From Pseudaminobacter soli (ex Zhang et al. 2022) (lineage in GTDB: Bacteria > Pseudomonadota > Alphaproteobacteria > Rhizobiales > Rhizobiaceae): a stretch of DNA of 64,000 bases. Location of the stretch: the NCBI RefSeq assembly GCF_014595955.1, contig NZ_JABVCF010000002.1, positions 372,001-436,000 of the forward strand, read 5' to 3'. This document shows positions 26,716 to 36,050 of this stretch, in pieces. The position numbers and the translations under genes were made by a program. The notes under the pieces are model-generated. The model ran no database searches. It had not been told where the DNA came from and worked only from the letters and a program-made list of their open reading frames with translations. Position 1 is the stretch's first letter; every line of letters starts with the position of its first letter.

Positions 26716-29700
26716 TCAGGGACTCCGCGCGGCCCCTGCATTCGAAGCGCGCGACCACCGGTCGATCTTCTCCTGCAAGGCCTTGGGGCTGATCGGCTTG
26801 GGCAGATAATCGTCCATGCCGGCATCGATGCAGCGCTCGCGATCGCCCTTCAGCGCATGAGCGGTCACCCCGACGATCGGCGTGCGCGTCCCCCATTCGG
26901 CTTCCATGGCGCGGATGGCGCCGGTCGCCTCCAGGCCATTCATCTCCGGCATGGAGACGTCCATCAGCACCATGGTGGGTCGGATCTTGGCGAATGCCTC
27001 GACGGCGAGCCGGCCGTTGGAGACGATCTGGAAGGTCAGCCCGGTCTCGGCGAGAATCTGGGTGAAAACCAGTTGGTTCACCTCGTTGTCCTCTGCGACG
27101 AGGATGTCGACGCGGTGCGGGTCGTTCTTCATCTCGGAAGGCTTCGGCTGCTGAGGCTTGAGGCTTTGGATCGGCTGCGCCTGGGCGATGTTCCCGCTCG
27201 GCGCTTCTGTCCTAGAGGGAGCACTCCGCGGCTCGAACTCGGCGCCCGGAGAGCGGCCACGGCGATGGCGGTCGGCCTGGATCGTGGCGACCAGCGTCTC
27301 GAGCAAGGCCGAGGATCGGGTCGGCTTCGTGAGCTGCGCCTGGATCAGCGCCTCCCGCACGGCTCCCACCCCGAGCGACTGATCCACCGAGGTCAACATG
27401 ACGATCGGCGTCTCGGCCACGGATGGTGTCTGGCGAACGACGCGGGCCATCTCGAGCCCCGACATGCCGGGCATCTGGTAATCGAGCAGCACGCAGTCGA
27501 CGGTCAGGCCGAAGCGCGCTGCCGCCTTAAGGACTTCCAACCCTTCAGCGGCACTGGATGCGGCGCAGGCGTCGAAGTTCCAACTCGCCATTTGCTCCAT
27601 CATGATGGTGCGGTTGACCGCATTGTCGTCGACGATCAGGATGCGGGCGCCGGTCACATCGATCGGGACCATCTTCTGCACCTTCGGTTTGTCGCTGCGT
27701 GGCAGTGCAAGGGTAAACCAGAAGGCCGATCCTTCGCCCTCCTTGCTCCCAACGCCAACCTTGCCGCCCATCATGGCCACCAGACGAGACGTGATGGCCA
27801 GCCCAAGGCCGGTGCCTTCGTGCCGGCGGGTGGAGGAAGCATCCACCTGGCTGAACTTCTCGAACACCAGGTCCAGCTTGTCCGCCGGAATGCCGATGCC
27901 GGTGTCCTTCACAGCCACGCGCAGATTGGTGCCATCGTCGCCGTTGGAGGCAGTTGCCTCGACGAGGACGTGACCGCGTTCGGTGAACTTGATCGCGTTG
28001 CCGATAAGGTTGGTGACGATCTGCCGGATCCTGCCGACATCGCCGACATAGGCGTCCTCGATCTCGGGCGCGACCCGGACGATCAACTCGAGGTCCTTCT
28101 CCTTGGCGCGGGTGGACAGAAGCGTCGCCACGTCCTCGATCGCCTCCGAGAGGTTGAAGGGAGCCGGATCGAGGACAAGCTCGCCGGCATCGATCTTCGA
28201 GAAATCGAGGATGTCGTTGATGATGGTGAGGAGCGCGTTGCCCGATTTGACGATGATGTCGGTGAAGGTCCTCTGCTTGGCGTCGAGTTCGGACCGGGCG
28301 AGCAGTTCGGCCATGCCGAGCACGCCGTTCATCGGGGTGCGGATCTCGTGGCTCATGTTTGCCAAAAACTCGGACTTGGCACGGTCGGCAAGCACGGCGC
28401 GGCGCTGGGCATCGCGCAACTCCTGCTCACGCCGCTTCTGTTCCGTCACGTCGACGGTGGAGCCGATCAGGTGGCGAGAGCCGTCCGATGCGGCGAAGGC
28501 GGCCTTTCGGGCCACCTGATGGCGGACGGAGCCGTCCGCCTCGTTCACCACCTCCTCGGTCTCGACCATTTCGCCGGATGCCAAGACGGCGCGATCGGCA
28601 TCAGCCATCAGGCCCCCATCCGCACCGAAGATTTCGAGATCGGTCCGGCCTACCGCATCGTCCCTGGAAAAGCCGGTGAGTTCGCACCAGCCCTTGTTCA
28701 CATAAGTGAGCCTGAAGTCTTCCTTCTTGGCGTAGATCGCGACAGGGACGTTGTCGATCATGCTGCGGAAGATCTCGTTCTCGCGCAGACTCTCCTTCAG
28801 CTGCGCCTCGCGCGCCTTGATCTCCGTTATGTCCGTACTGGAGGCGAACAGGCGCATCGTTCCGTCATCGATCACGAGCCGGTTCTTGCGGGTCATCACC
28901 TCGCGGACCGTGCCGTCGCGATGGGTGACGGCCTCTTCCGTCTCGACGCTCCTGCCCTCGACGGCAACCTTTTGGTCGTCCGAGGAGAACCCCTCTGCCT
29001 CGCCGGCCCCGAACAAGTCCCGGTCAGTCTTGCCGGATGCCTCTTCCTTGGAGAAGCCGGTCAGCGCGCACCAGGCCTTGTTCACATATTCGATCCTAAG
29101 ATCGGAAGTCTTGATGTTGGTCGAGACCGGGAGCTCGTCGAGGACGCGTCGATAGAGCTCGATCTGGCGCATCGATTCGCGCAGCGAATTCTCGCGCGAC
29201 TTCAGTTGGGTCACGTCGAGAAGAAATCCGGCGACGTACTGATTGCCATTCCCGGTCTGCACCCGAGTCTTGCGTACGATCCGCGAACGGCCAACACCGG
29301 TGATCTCCAGGTCCTCTTCGGCCTCGAAGGGCTCGCCGGTCTCGAGGACACTCCGCTCGGCGCTTTCGAAGCGCGCCGACTCCGAGTCGTCGTTGAAATA
29401 CTCGCTTCGCTTGCCAATCATGGATTGCGGCGAGACATCGTGGAGCGTGGCGAACGCCTTGTTCACCAGGACATATCTGAGCTCCCTGTCCTTGGCGAAG
29501 ATCGGATCCTTGATGCTGTCGATGACCGCCTCGGCGAGCCGCGACCTCTCATGGATTTCGGCCAGTTCGCGTTCACGCTCCTTCATCTCGGTGATGTCGA
29601 AGTACGAGACCAACCGCTTGCCGCCTGACAGAGCAGTGACCGCATACACCACGGTCGTGCCGTCGCGCTCCAATTCGCACGGAGCGATGTCGCCGGCGCG

Positions 29701-30561
29701 GATCTCGGCGAGCCGGCTGGCCACATAGTCCTCCCAGCGCGCGTCCGCGATGTGAGGGTTGTTCTTACGGTCGATATCCAACAGTGCCCTGAAGGGCGAT
29801 CCCACCGGAACTGCGCCCTCCGGCAGGTTCCAGATCCTGTAGAATGCCTTGTTGATGATATCGGCATTTAGGTCGGCGTCGAGCAGGACCACGCCGAGGT
29901 CGAGCGAATCGATCGTCCGCTGCAGGTCGAAAAGCAGGCGCTCCGTCCTCTCGTTCGCCTCATCGAGCGCGGCGCGCTTCATTTCGAGTTCGGTGTCGGT
30001 ACATTTCCCGACCGTTGCGGCGGCGCTCGAGTCCCCGCCTGGAGCTGTGGGTTTCGGCGGGGGAGCGTCGCCCATTGCAGCGGCAAGCTCGCTCAAGGAG
30101 ACAGCGAGGCTGGTGATGTTCCGGGCCGTACCGCGGTAGCCGAGAAAGCGGCCTTCCGGGTTGAACCTCGGATACCCGGTGACCGAAATCCAGCGGCAGT
30201 CGGGCTGCGCGCCCTTCAACTCGTAGACGAAATCGCGAAACGGCCTGCGCGCCTGCAGGTCCTGCATATGACGCGCGGCGCCCTTACTGCGGGCCGCGAG
30301 CTGAACGAGGGAGTCGAGCCGGAAGCGGCCGAGCACCTTCGACGGATCGATTCCCGTCTGTTGCTGATGGCCGTAGGAGAGCCAGGAGAAGCGAAGCTCG
30401 GGATCGGTTTCCCAGATCCAGTCCGCCGATGCCTCGACGATCTCCTCAGCTTCCTCCAAGGACAGATCGAGGGCCGGGCATCCGGCGACACCGGCCAGCT
30501 TCAGGGTACTTGATTCGTTCCTGCACGGAGAGGCTGGACCTCCCCCTTCTCCCAGCTTCAT
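26716..30561 (-). CDS. Multi-PAS hybrid histidine kinase, two receiver domains
   Basis: A 1281-aa hybrid sensor kinase without evident membrane helices. From the N-terminus: a PAS domain (about 35-150), then four further PAS units (from about 210, 345, 470 and 595), a HisKA domain with H-box SHEIRTPMNG near 740, an HATPase domain with NLIGNAIKFTE near 855 and GTGLGLAITS near 915, a receiver domain starting ILIVDDNAVN near 972, and a second starting ILVAEDNEVN near 1150 with phospho-acceptor Asp in LMDVSMPEMNG. No Hpt domain is present, so a separate phosphotransfer protein is required. The ATG at 30561 is a choice among several in-frame starts. It lies upstream of the flippase and may be cotranscribed. 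Confidence 0.88.
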   Translation of the reverse strand: MKLGEGGGPASPCRNESSTLKLAGVAGCPALDLSLEEAEEIVEASADWIWETDPELRFSWLSYGHQQQTGIDPSKVLGRFRLDSLVQLAARSKGAARHMQDLQARRPFRDFVYELKGAQPDCRWISVTGYPRFNPEGRFLGYRGTARNITSLAVSLSELAAAMGDAPPPKPTAPGGDSSAAATVGKCTDTELEMKRAALDEANERTERLLFDLQRTIDSLDLGVVLLDADLNADIINKAFYRIWNLPEGAVPVGSPFRALLDIDRKNNPHIADARWEDYVASRLAEIRAGDIAPCELERDGTTVVYAVTALSGGKRLVSYFDITEMKERERELAEIHERSRLAEAVIDSIKDPIFAKDRELRYVLVNKAFATLHDVSPQSMIGKRSEYFNDDSESARFESAERSVLETGEPFEAEEDLEITGVGRSRIVRKTRVQTGNGNQYVAGFLLDVTQLKSRENSLRESMRQIELYRRVLDELPVSTNIKTSDLRIEYVNKAWCALTGFSKEEASGKTDRDLFGAGEAEGFSSDDQKVAVEGRSVETEEAVTHRDGTVREVMTRKNRLVIDDGTMRLFASSTDITEIKAREAQLKESLRENEIFRSMIDNVPVAIYAKKEDFRLTYVNKGWCELTGFSRDDAVGRTDLEIFGADGGLMADADRAVLASGEMVETEEVVNEADGSVRHQVARKAAFAASDGSRHLIGSTVDVTEQKRREQELRDAQRRAVLADRAKSEFLANMSHEIRTPMNGVLGMAELLARSELDAKQRTFTDIIVKSGNALLTIINDILDFSKIDAGELVLDPAPFNLSEAIEDVATLLSTRAKEKDLELIVRVAPEIEDAYVGDVGRIRQIVTNLIGNAIKFTERGHVLVEATASNGDDGTNLRVAVKDTGIGIPADKLDLVFEKFSQVDASSTRRHEGTGLGLAITSRLVAMMGGKVGVGSKEGEGSAFWFTLALPRSDKPKVQKMVPIDVTGARILIVDDNAVNRTIMMEQMASWNFDACAASSAAEGLEVLKAAARFGLTVDCVLLDYQMPGMSGLEMARVVRQTPSVAETPIVMLTSVDQSLGVGAVREALIQAQLTKPTRSSALLETLVATIQADRHRRGRSPGAEFEPRSAPSRTEAPSGNIAQAQPIQSLKPQQPKPSEMKNDPHRVDILVAEDNEVNQLVFTQILAETGLTFQIVSNGRLAVEAFAKIRPTMVLMDVSMPEMNGLEATGAIRAMEAEWGTRTPIVGVTAHALKGDRERCIDAGMDDYLPKPISPKALQEKIDRWSRASNAGAARSP

Positions 30562-30751
30562 CGCGTTCCGACCCCACCCAGGCGAGCAGCCGCCTTCCTC
30601 CCCTGCGCACTGGTAGGGGAGAACCATTAACGATCAGCTAACCATAAAAGGCGTGGTGAAGCTCAGATCTTGGGGAGCCGTGGGGCAGCGAACTGCGTTT
30701 GCCATACGGACGCCGACGCGCGATGATCGGCGGAAGCGCGAGGAGGCGATT

Positions 30752-30991
30752 TTGCTGACCAGAAGACCCATTTCGACGGCGCCGATGGACGGTAGCAAGG
30801 TGAGGATCGTTTGGACCGATGCCGATGGCCAGGAGAATGAATCCATCGGACAGTACCGCTCGCTGGAGCGCATGCGTAGGACCGGCGGAGATTGGGATGA
30901 CAGCGATGCCGGGTGGTGGGTATTCGTCGATGGCACGACGCAGAAGAAGGTGGATCCTACCGTCTGGATCAGCGGTGAAGACGGGGAGTGA
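30752..30991 (+). CDS. Small acidic Trp-rich protein, unknown function
   Basis: A 79-aa soluble protein with several Trp residues (VWTDADG, GWWVFVDG, VWISGEDG) and a strongly acidic C-terminal half. The TTG at 30752 has AGGAGG 5 nt upstream, the only convincing start signal in this frame, which remains open upstream to 30653. It begins 190 bp from the divergent hybrid kinase start and ends 77 bp before the dipeptidase start. I do not recognise a family; coding status rests on the ribosome-binding site and composition. Confidence 0.6.
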   Translation: MLTRRPISTAPMDGSKVRIVWTDADGQENESIGQYRSLERMRRTGGDWDDSDAGWWVFVDGTTQKKVDPTVWISGEDGE

Positions 30992-31068
30992 CTGGCGCGA
31001 CGCCGCGCATCACGTCAGGTTCCACTGGCAATCGCCGGCAGGCGACCTCTGACCAACCAGGGAATCCC

Positions 31069-32124
31069 ATGCAGCAGGTTTTCGACGGACACAACGACGT
31101 CCTCCTGAAATTGTGGCAGAGGCAGAGGAGCGGCTTCGAGCCGATCTCCGAGTTCATCCAGGAGGCGTCGGGTGGCCATATAGACCTGCCACGCGCGGCT
31201 GAGGGCGGTCTCGCGGGCGGCATCTGCGCGATGTTCATCCCTTCCGGCGACCTGCGCGTCGATCGGCCGGGCCGCGACGGCAGCTACCGGACGCCGCTTG
31301 CAGAACCGGTCCCGCGTGGACCATCCCTCGACATTGCTATCGAGATGGCCTCGATCGCATTCCGCCTCGAACGTGCCGGCGCATGGAAGCTTTGCCGGAA
31401 TACGGTGGAGATCAGAGACGCGATGGCGACAGGCACATTCGCGGCCGTGCTCCACATGGAAGGCTGCGAGGCGATCGGGCCCGACCTGGATGCGCTGGAT
31501 CTTTTCCATGAAGCCGGCCTGCGATCGCTCGGCCCGGTGTGGAGTCGCCCGAACATCTTCGGCCACGGAGTGCCCTTCGCCTTCCCCATGAGCCCAGACA
31601 CGGGTCCAGGGCTGACCGAAGCGGGCAAGAACCTGGTGCGTGCGTGTAATCGCCTGGGCATCCTCATCGACCTCTCCCACATCACCGAAAGGGGCTTTTG
31701 GGATGTTGCGTCGATCAGCGAGCAGCCGCTGGTCGCCAGCCATTCCAACCCGCATGCGCTGGTGCCGGTCGCCCGCAACCTCACCGACCGGCAACTGGAT
31801 GCGATACGGGAAAGTCAGGGACTGGTAGGGCTGAATTTCGCGGTGACCATGCTGAGATCCGATGGCGGCGACAATCCCAATACGCCACTCCCGGTACTCG
31901 TCCGGCACATCGACTATCTGGTCGAGCGGCTCGGGATAGACTCCGTAGCGATCGGCTCCGATTACGACGGCGCCACCATTCCCGCCGAGATCGGCGATGC
32001 AGCCGGATTGCAGAACCTTGTCAAAGCGCTGCAGGATGCCGGCTACGGCGAGGCGGAACTCGCCAAAATCTGCCGCGAGAACTGGCTGAGAGTTCTGGGG
32101 GCAGCCTGGAAGGAAGAGGAGTAG
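31069..32124 (+). CDS. Membrane dipeptidase family (M19) enzyme
   Basis: A 351-aa zinc peptidase of the renal-dipeptidase family. The metal ligands are visible: HNDVLL near residue 8 (HxD), the bridging Glu in LHMEGCEAI near 130, and His residues in LIDLSHI and VASHSNPHAL; IGSDYDGA near 305 is the conserved Asp region. The ATG at 31069 has AGGGAA upstream; an earlier in-frame ATG (30988) overlaps the small gene before it. No signal peptide is seen, so it is probably cytoplasmic. Substrates are likely dipeptides. Confidence 0.92.
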   Translation: MQQVFDGHNDVLLKLWQRQRSGFEPISEFIQEASGGHIDLPRAAEGGLAGGICAMFIPSGDLRVDRPGRDGSYRTPLAEPVPRGPSLDIAIEMASIAFRLERAGAWKLCRNTVEIRDAMATGTFAAVLHMEGCEAIGPDLDALDLFHEAGLRSLGPVWSRPNIFGHGVPFAFPMSPDTGPGLTEAGKNLVRACNRLGILIDLSHITERGFWDVASISEQPLVASHSNPHALVPVARNLTDRQLDAIRESQGLVGLNFAVTMLRSDGGDNPNTPLPVLVRHIDYLVERLGIDSVAIGSDYDGATIPAEIGDAAGLQNLVKALQDAGYGEAELAKICRENWLRVLGAAWKEEE

Positions 32125-32176
32125 GCGCCTACGTTTTCCCGGCTGGCGGCGTTTTGACAAGACCGGACCGAGCGCC

Positions 32177-32306
32177 CGTCATCCCGGGCGGAGCATGAGT
32201 AAAGCGAGTGCGCAGACCCGGGATCCATTCCGTAACCTTTCGGCCGACCGGAATGGATCCCGGATAACCGCTTGTCGCTTCGCTCCTCGCGGCTTCCGGG
32301 ATGACG
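32177..32306. repeat. Nested palindromic intergenic element
   Basis: A 130-bp element between two convergent genes. Its outer arms CGTCATCCCGG (32177-32187) and CCGGGATGACG (32296-32306) are exact reverse complements, and so are the inner arms CCGGGATCCATTCCG (32218-32232) and CGGAATGGATCCCGG (32249-32263). Between the arms lie GCGCAGACCC-like and CTTCGCTC segments. This design resembles dispersed palindromic repeats known from Mesorhizobium and relatives. It may also serve as a bidirectional terminator. Confidence 0.8.
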
Positions 32307-32309
32307 AAG

Positions 32310-33470
32310 CTAAGCCAGCGCCGTTTCCGCCAGCCTCACCCAGTAGCTGACACCGTGAGGTATGGCCTCGTCGTTGAAGTCATAGGCGGGGTGGTGGAGG
32401 TTGGCGCTGTCACCGTTGCCGATGAAGATGAAGGCGCCGGGGCGGCTCTCCAGCATGTAGGAAAAATCCTCGCCGCCCATCAGCGCCGGGATGGCACGGT
32501 GGACCTGCGGGTCTCCGGCGACAGAGGCGGCGACGTCCCCGGCGAAGACCGCCTGCTCGGCATCGTTGACGGTGACGGGGTAGTTGGAATCGAAATCGAA
32601 CTCCACCGATGCGCCGAAGGTAGCCGCGACACCCTCGCAGATCGCCCTCATCCTGTCGCGCGCCGTAGCGGCGACCTCCTTGCGCAGGCTGCGCACGGTG
32701 CCGGCAATCTGGGCATGTTCGGGAATCACGTTGTAGGCGTCGCCGGCGTGGAACTTGGTGACCGTGACGACGATCGAATCGGCCGGATCCGTGGTCCGCG
32801 AGGCAATGGTCTGCAGGGCGATCACGAGATGGCTCGCGATCACGATGGGGTCGATGGCCTGATGCGGCAGGGCCGCGTGGCCGCCCCGTCCCTTTATGGT
32901 GATCGTGAACTCGGCGGTCGCCGCCATGATCGGGCCGGGCCGGATCGCGAATTCGCCGACGGGCAGGCCGGGCATGTTGTGCATGCCGAACACCTTCTCG
33001 ATCCCGAAACGCTCCATCAGACCGTCCTGCACCATCGCCAGGCCGCCGCCGCCGCCCTCCTCGGCGGGCTGGAAGATCACCGCGACGGAACCCGCAAAAT
33101 TCCGCGTTTCGGCAAGATACTTCGCCGCGCCGAGGAGCATTGCGGTGTGCCCGTCATGACCGCAGGCATGCATCTTGCCGGGCGTACGCGACGCGTGCGG
33201 CCGCTCGACGGCTTCGGTGATCGGCAGTGCGTCCATGTCGGCACGCAGCCCGACGGTCGAGCCATCACCCCGCCGGCCCTTGATGACGCCGACCACGCCG
33301 GTGCGGCCCAGGCCGGTGACGACTTCGTCGCAGCCGAACTCCCTGAGCTTCTCGGCGACGAAGCGAGCCGTTTCGAAGACGTCGTAGTTCAGTTCAGGAT
33401 TCTGGTGCAGGTGGCGGCGCCACCCCGCGATCTCGTCCTGCATCTCGGCGGCCCGGTTCAGAATAGGCAT
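32310..33470 (-). CDS. M20-family amidohydrolase (hippurate hydrolase-like)
   Basis: A 386-aa metal-dependent aminoacylase/carboxypeptidase of the M20D group. Metal-binding segments are ADMDALPI near 75-82, HACGHDGHTAMLLGAA near 100-115 and QPAEEGGGGG near 135-144; a dimerisation domain follows with the usual KGRGGHAALPH. The ATG at 33470 gives the typical start MPILNRAAEMQDEI; a GTG at 33491 is possible. Substrates could be N-acyl or amide-linked amino acids. The palindromic element abuts its stop codon. Confidence 0.9.
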   Translation of the reverse strand: MPILNRAAEMQDEIAGWRRHLHQNPELNYDVFETARFVAEKLREFGCDEVVTGLGRTGVVGVIKGRRGDGSTVGLRADMDALPITEAVERPHASRTPGKMHACGHDGHTAMLLGAAKYLAETRNFAGSVAVIFQPAEEGGGGGLAMVQDGLMERFGIEKVFGMHNMPGLPVGEFAIRPGPIMAATAEFTITIKGRGGHAALPHQAIDPIVIASHLVIALQTIASRTTDPADSIVVTVTKFHAGDAYNVIPEHAQIAGTVRSLRKEVAATARDRMRAICEGVAATFGASVEFDFDSNYPVTVNDAEQAVFAGDVAASVAGDPQVHRAIPALMGGEDFSYMLESRPGAFIFIGNGDSANLHHPAYDFNDEAIPHGVSYWVRLAETALA

Positions 33471-33662
33471 GTCGTTGAAAGTCCTGCTCACATTTCAAGG
33501 CCCGGAACTATTTACCTCCGGGCAGCTTTGCCTTCATGGCGTCACATAGGCTAAATAGCACGGCCCGGCGCAGCAGGCTTCATGCGCTCCGACCAAGCGC
33601 GACGCGGTCGCATAAGCTTATTGATCTGAGATCGATTCCGGCAAGAGGCTATTTCAATAACG

Positions 33663-34859
33663 ATGATCAGCCGATTTTCCGTCTTAGCCACCGTCCTTAT
33701 GTGCACCGCCGGCTCAACCTTGGCTCCCATGGGCCCTGCCGCGGCCAACCCCTCGATCCTTTTCGACCTGGGCACCGGCCGCGTCATTGAAAGCGATGAT
33801 GCCCTGCATCGCTGGTATCCGGCCTCGCTCACCAAGCTGATGACCGCCTATGTGGCCTTTCGCGCGGTACAGGCCGGCGAGGTCAGCTTGTCGTCCCCCG
33901 TCCTTATCTCGAAGCTGGCCGCCAAGCTGCCGCCCAGCAAGATGGGGTATCCCGTCGGATCGGAGCTGACGCTCGACAACGCCTTGAAAATCATCATGGT
34001 CAAGTCGGCCAACGACGTCGCCCACTCGATCGGCGAAAGCATTGCCGGTTCGCAGGCTGCGTTCGCGCAGCGGATGAACGCGGAATCGCGCCGGCTCGGT
34101 ATGACCGACTCGCATTGGGTGAACCCGCACGGACTGCACGACGAGGGGCAGTATACATCGGCGCGGGATATCGGGATTCTGGCGGCCGCGCTTCGTCGCG
34201 AGTTCCCTCAGCATTCGAAATACTTCTCGCTCGAGGGCCTGCTCGCCGCCGGGAAGCAGATGCCCAACCACAACAACCTGATCGGCCGCTTCGAGGGAGC
34301 GGACGGCATGAAGACAGGCTATATCTGTCCGTCCGGCTTCAATCTCGTCGCCTCGGCAACCCGCAACGGGCGCACGCTGATGGCAGTCGTGCTCGGTGGG
34401 GAGTCGGTCGACGATCGCGACGAAAAGGCGGCGCAGTTGCTGACGCAGGGCTTCGGCTCAGCCCCCAACAGCGGGCCGCTGCTTCAGGAGTTGAAGACCA
34501 GCGCAGCGCAGCCGATTGCTCCCTCGGACATGACCAACCAGTTGTGCACCAAGCAGGGACGCGAAGCCAAGGCGAAGAAGCAGAAGCAGCTTCAGGCCGA
34601 CATCAAGGCGGGGCGTGCCCCTGCCAAGGCGGCGAGCCTGCTCAGCGACTTTTCGCGCCCGCGGCAACTGGTGAAGATCGAGCTCGGGGGAGCAACCGGA
34701 CCGATGGCAAAGGCTCTTTCGGAGGCATTGGCGGCAGCCGAGGCGGAGTCCAAGGCCGAAAAGCGAGCCGATGTACCGATCCCAACCTGGCGGCCGGACC
34801 TGCCGCCGCCGACCGTGACGGCAGTCGGCCAGGGCGACGGCGAATCGCGCGTGCAATAG
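33663..34859 (+). CDS. D-alanyl-D-alanine carboxypeptidase (S11)
   Basis: A 398-aa exported penicillin-binding protein of low molecular weight. A signal peptide (about residues 1-28, ending PAAA) precedes a serine-hydrolase domain with SxxK (S55-LTK58), SxN in KSANDV near 117 and KTG in DGMKTGY near 217. The C-terminal 120 residues are a Lys/Ala-rich extension rather than the usual PBP5 domain. It trims peptidoglycan pentapeptides in the periplasm. About 190 bp upstream hold its promoter and that of the divergent M20 gene; the CobW-type gene follows after 9 bp. Confidence 0.92.
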   Translation: MISRFSVLATVLMCTAGSTLAPMGPAAANPSILFDLGTGRVIESDDALHRWYPASLTKLMTAYVAFRAVQAGEVSLSSPVLISKLAAKLPPSKMGYPVGSELTLDNALKIIMVKSANDVAHSIGESIAGSQAAFAQRMNAESRRLGMTDSHWVNPHGLHDEGQYTSARDIGILAAALRREFPQHSKYFSLEGLLAAGKQMPNHNNLIGRFEGADGMKTGYICPSGFNLVASATRNGRTLMAVVLGGESVDDRDEKAAQLLTQGFGSAPNSGPLLQELKTSAAQPIAPSDMTNQLCTKQGREAKAKKQKQLQADIKAGRAPAKAASLLSDFSRPRQLVKIELGGATGPMAKALSEALAAAEAESKAEKRADVPIPTWRPDLPPPTVTAVGQGDGESRVQ

Positions 34860-34868
34860 GCTTTATCC

Positions 34869-35993
34869 GTGAATCAATTCCCCATCCCCGTCTCGGTGCT
34901 CACCGGATTTCTGGGTGCCGGGAAGACGAAGCTCCTCAACCGGCTGCTGCGCGATCCGGAACTCAAGGACACCGCGGTGATCGTCAATGAGTTCGGCGAG
35001 GTCGCGATCGACCACCTGCTGGTGGAGCGCGCTTCCGACGGGATCATAGAACTCTCCGACGGGTGCCTGTGCTGCACCGTGCGCGGCGAACTGGTGGACA
35101 CGCTGGCAGACCTGATCGACCGTCTTCAGACAAGGCGAATCGAAAGGCTGTCGCGCGTGGTGATCGAGACGACAGGGCTGGCCGATCCCGCGCCGGTCCT
35201 GCAGTCGATCATGGCGCATCCCGTGCTGGTGCAGGCTTTTCGGCTCGACGGTGTCATAACCCTAGTTGATGCGGTGAATGCGGAGGCGACGCTCGACGCC
35301 CATGTCGAAGCGGTGAAGCAGGTCGCGGTCGCGGACCGGCTCGTGATCACCAAGGCGGATCTCGCCGATCAGGACACGCTGGAGCCGCTGAAGCGGCGGC
35401 TGCGCGACATCAATCCGAACGCCGCGATCCTCGACGTGCGCGACCAGCAAGCCACGGGCGCCGGCTTGCTGGCATGCGGCCTCTACGATCCCGCGACCAA
35501 GACGGCGGATGTGCGCCGCTGGCTGGGGGAGGCGGCAAGCGGCGGCGAGCACCACCATCACCACGACCACGGCGACCATCACCATGATAACGACCACGGC
35601 CACGCCGGCTCGGTCCACGACGAGCGCGTAAGATCGTTCTCGCTGGTGCATCCCCAGCCGGTGCCGTATTCGGCGATCGAGATGTTCCTCGACCTGCTGC
35701 TCTCGGTGCACGGGGACAAGGTACTCAGGATGAAGGGGATTATCGAGCTTCGCGAAGATCCCTCACGCCCGCTGGTCGTCCATGCCGTGCAGCGCACGCT
35801 GCATCCCCCGGCACGGCTGCCAACTTGGCCGGATGAGGGGAGGGGCGTGCGCCTGGTGCTGATCACCATGGACATGCCGGAAGACTATGTCAGGCGACTG
35901 TTCGCGATCGTGACCAGCGAGCCCTCGGTCGACACGCCGGACCGCGCGGCGATCGAGGACAATCCGCTCGGCATTCCCGGGTTCATGCGGTAA
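34869..35993 (+). CDS. CobW-family metallochaperone GTPase (COG0523)
   Basis: A 374-aa G3E-family GTPase of the CobW/ZNG1 group. Walker A GFLGAGKT is at residues 13-20, the metal site GCLCCT (CxCC) near 65-70, the Walker-B-like ETTGLADP near 100 and the guanine-specificity ITKADLAD near 160. A His/Asp-rich loop (HHHHHDHGDHHH and following) occupies about residues 228-248, a metal-binding feature of the group. It could deliver zinc or cobalt; no cobN or zur gene is adjacent, so the metal is unresolved. GTG start, 9 bp after the carboxypeptidase stop. Confidence 0.88.
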   Translation: MNQFPIPVSVLTGFLGAGKTKLLNRLLRDPELKDTAVIVNEFGEVAIDHLLVERASDGIIELSDGCLCCTVRGELVDTLADLIDRLQTRRIERLSRVVIETTGLADPAPVLQSIMAHPVLVQAFRLDGVITLVDAVNAEATLDAHVEAVKQVAVADRLVITKADLADQDTLEPLKRRLRDINPNAAILDVRDQQATGAGLLACGLYDPATKTADVRRWLGEAASGGEHHHHHDHGDHHHDNDHGHAGSVHDERVRSFSLVHPQPVPYSAIEMFLDLLLSVHGDKVLRMKGIIELREDPSRPLVVHAVQRTLHPPARLPTWPDEGRGVRLVLITMDMPEDYVRRLFAIVTSEPSVDTPDRAAIEDNPLGIPGFMR

Positions 35994-36027
35994 GTGCGCC
36001 GGTAAGTTCAGGCGCCGAACTGCTGGC

Positions 36028-36050
36028 AGCCTCTATCGCTCCGAGAGGCT
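36028..36050. terminator. Candidate convergent terminator hairpin
   Basis: AGCCTCT (36028-36034) and AGAGGCT (36044-36050) form a 7-bp stem with a 9-nt loop between the convergent CobW-type and L,D-transpeptidase genes. No strong T run follows on either strand. Confidence 0.35.

Noticed and set aside
26494-29628. 1044-aa plus-strand frame under the hybrid kinase
   Set aside because: It is antisense to a kinase with all domains intact; its composition is that of a shadow frame in high-GC DNA.
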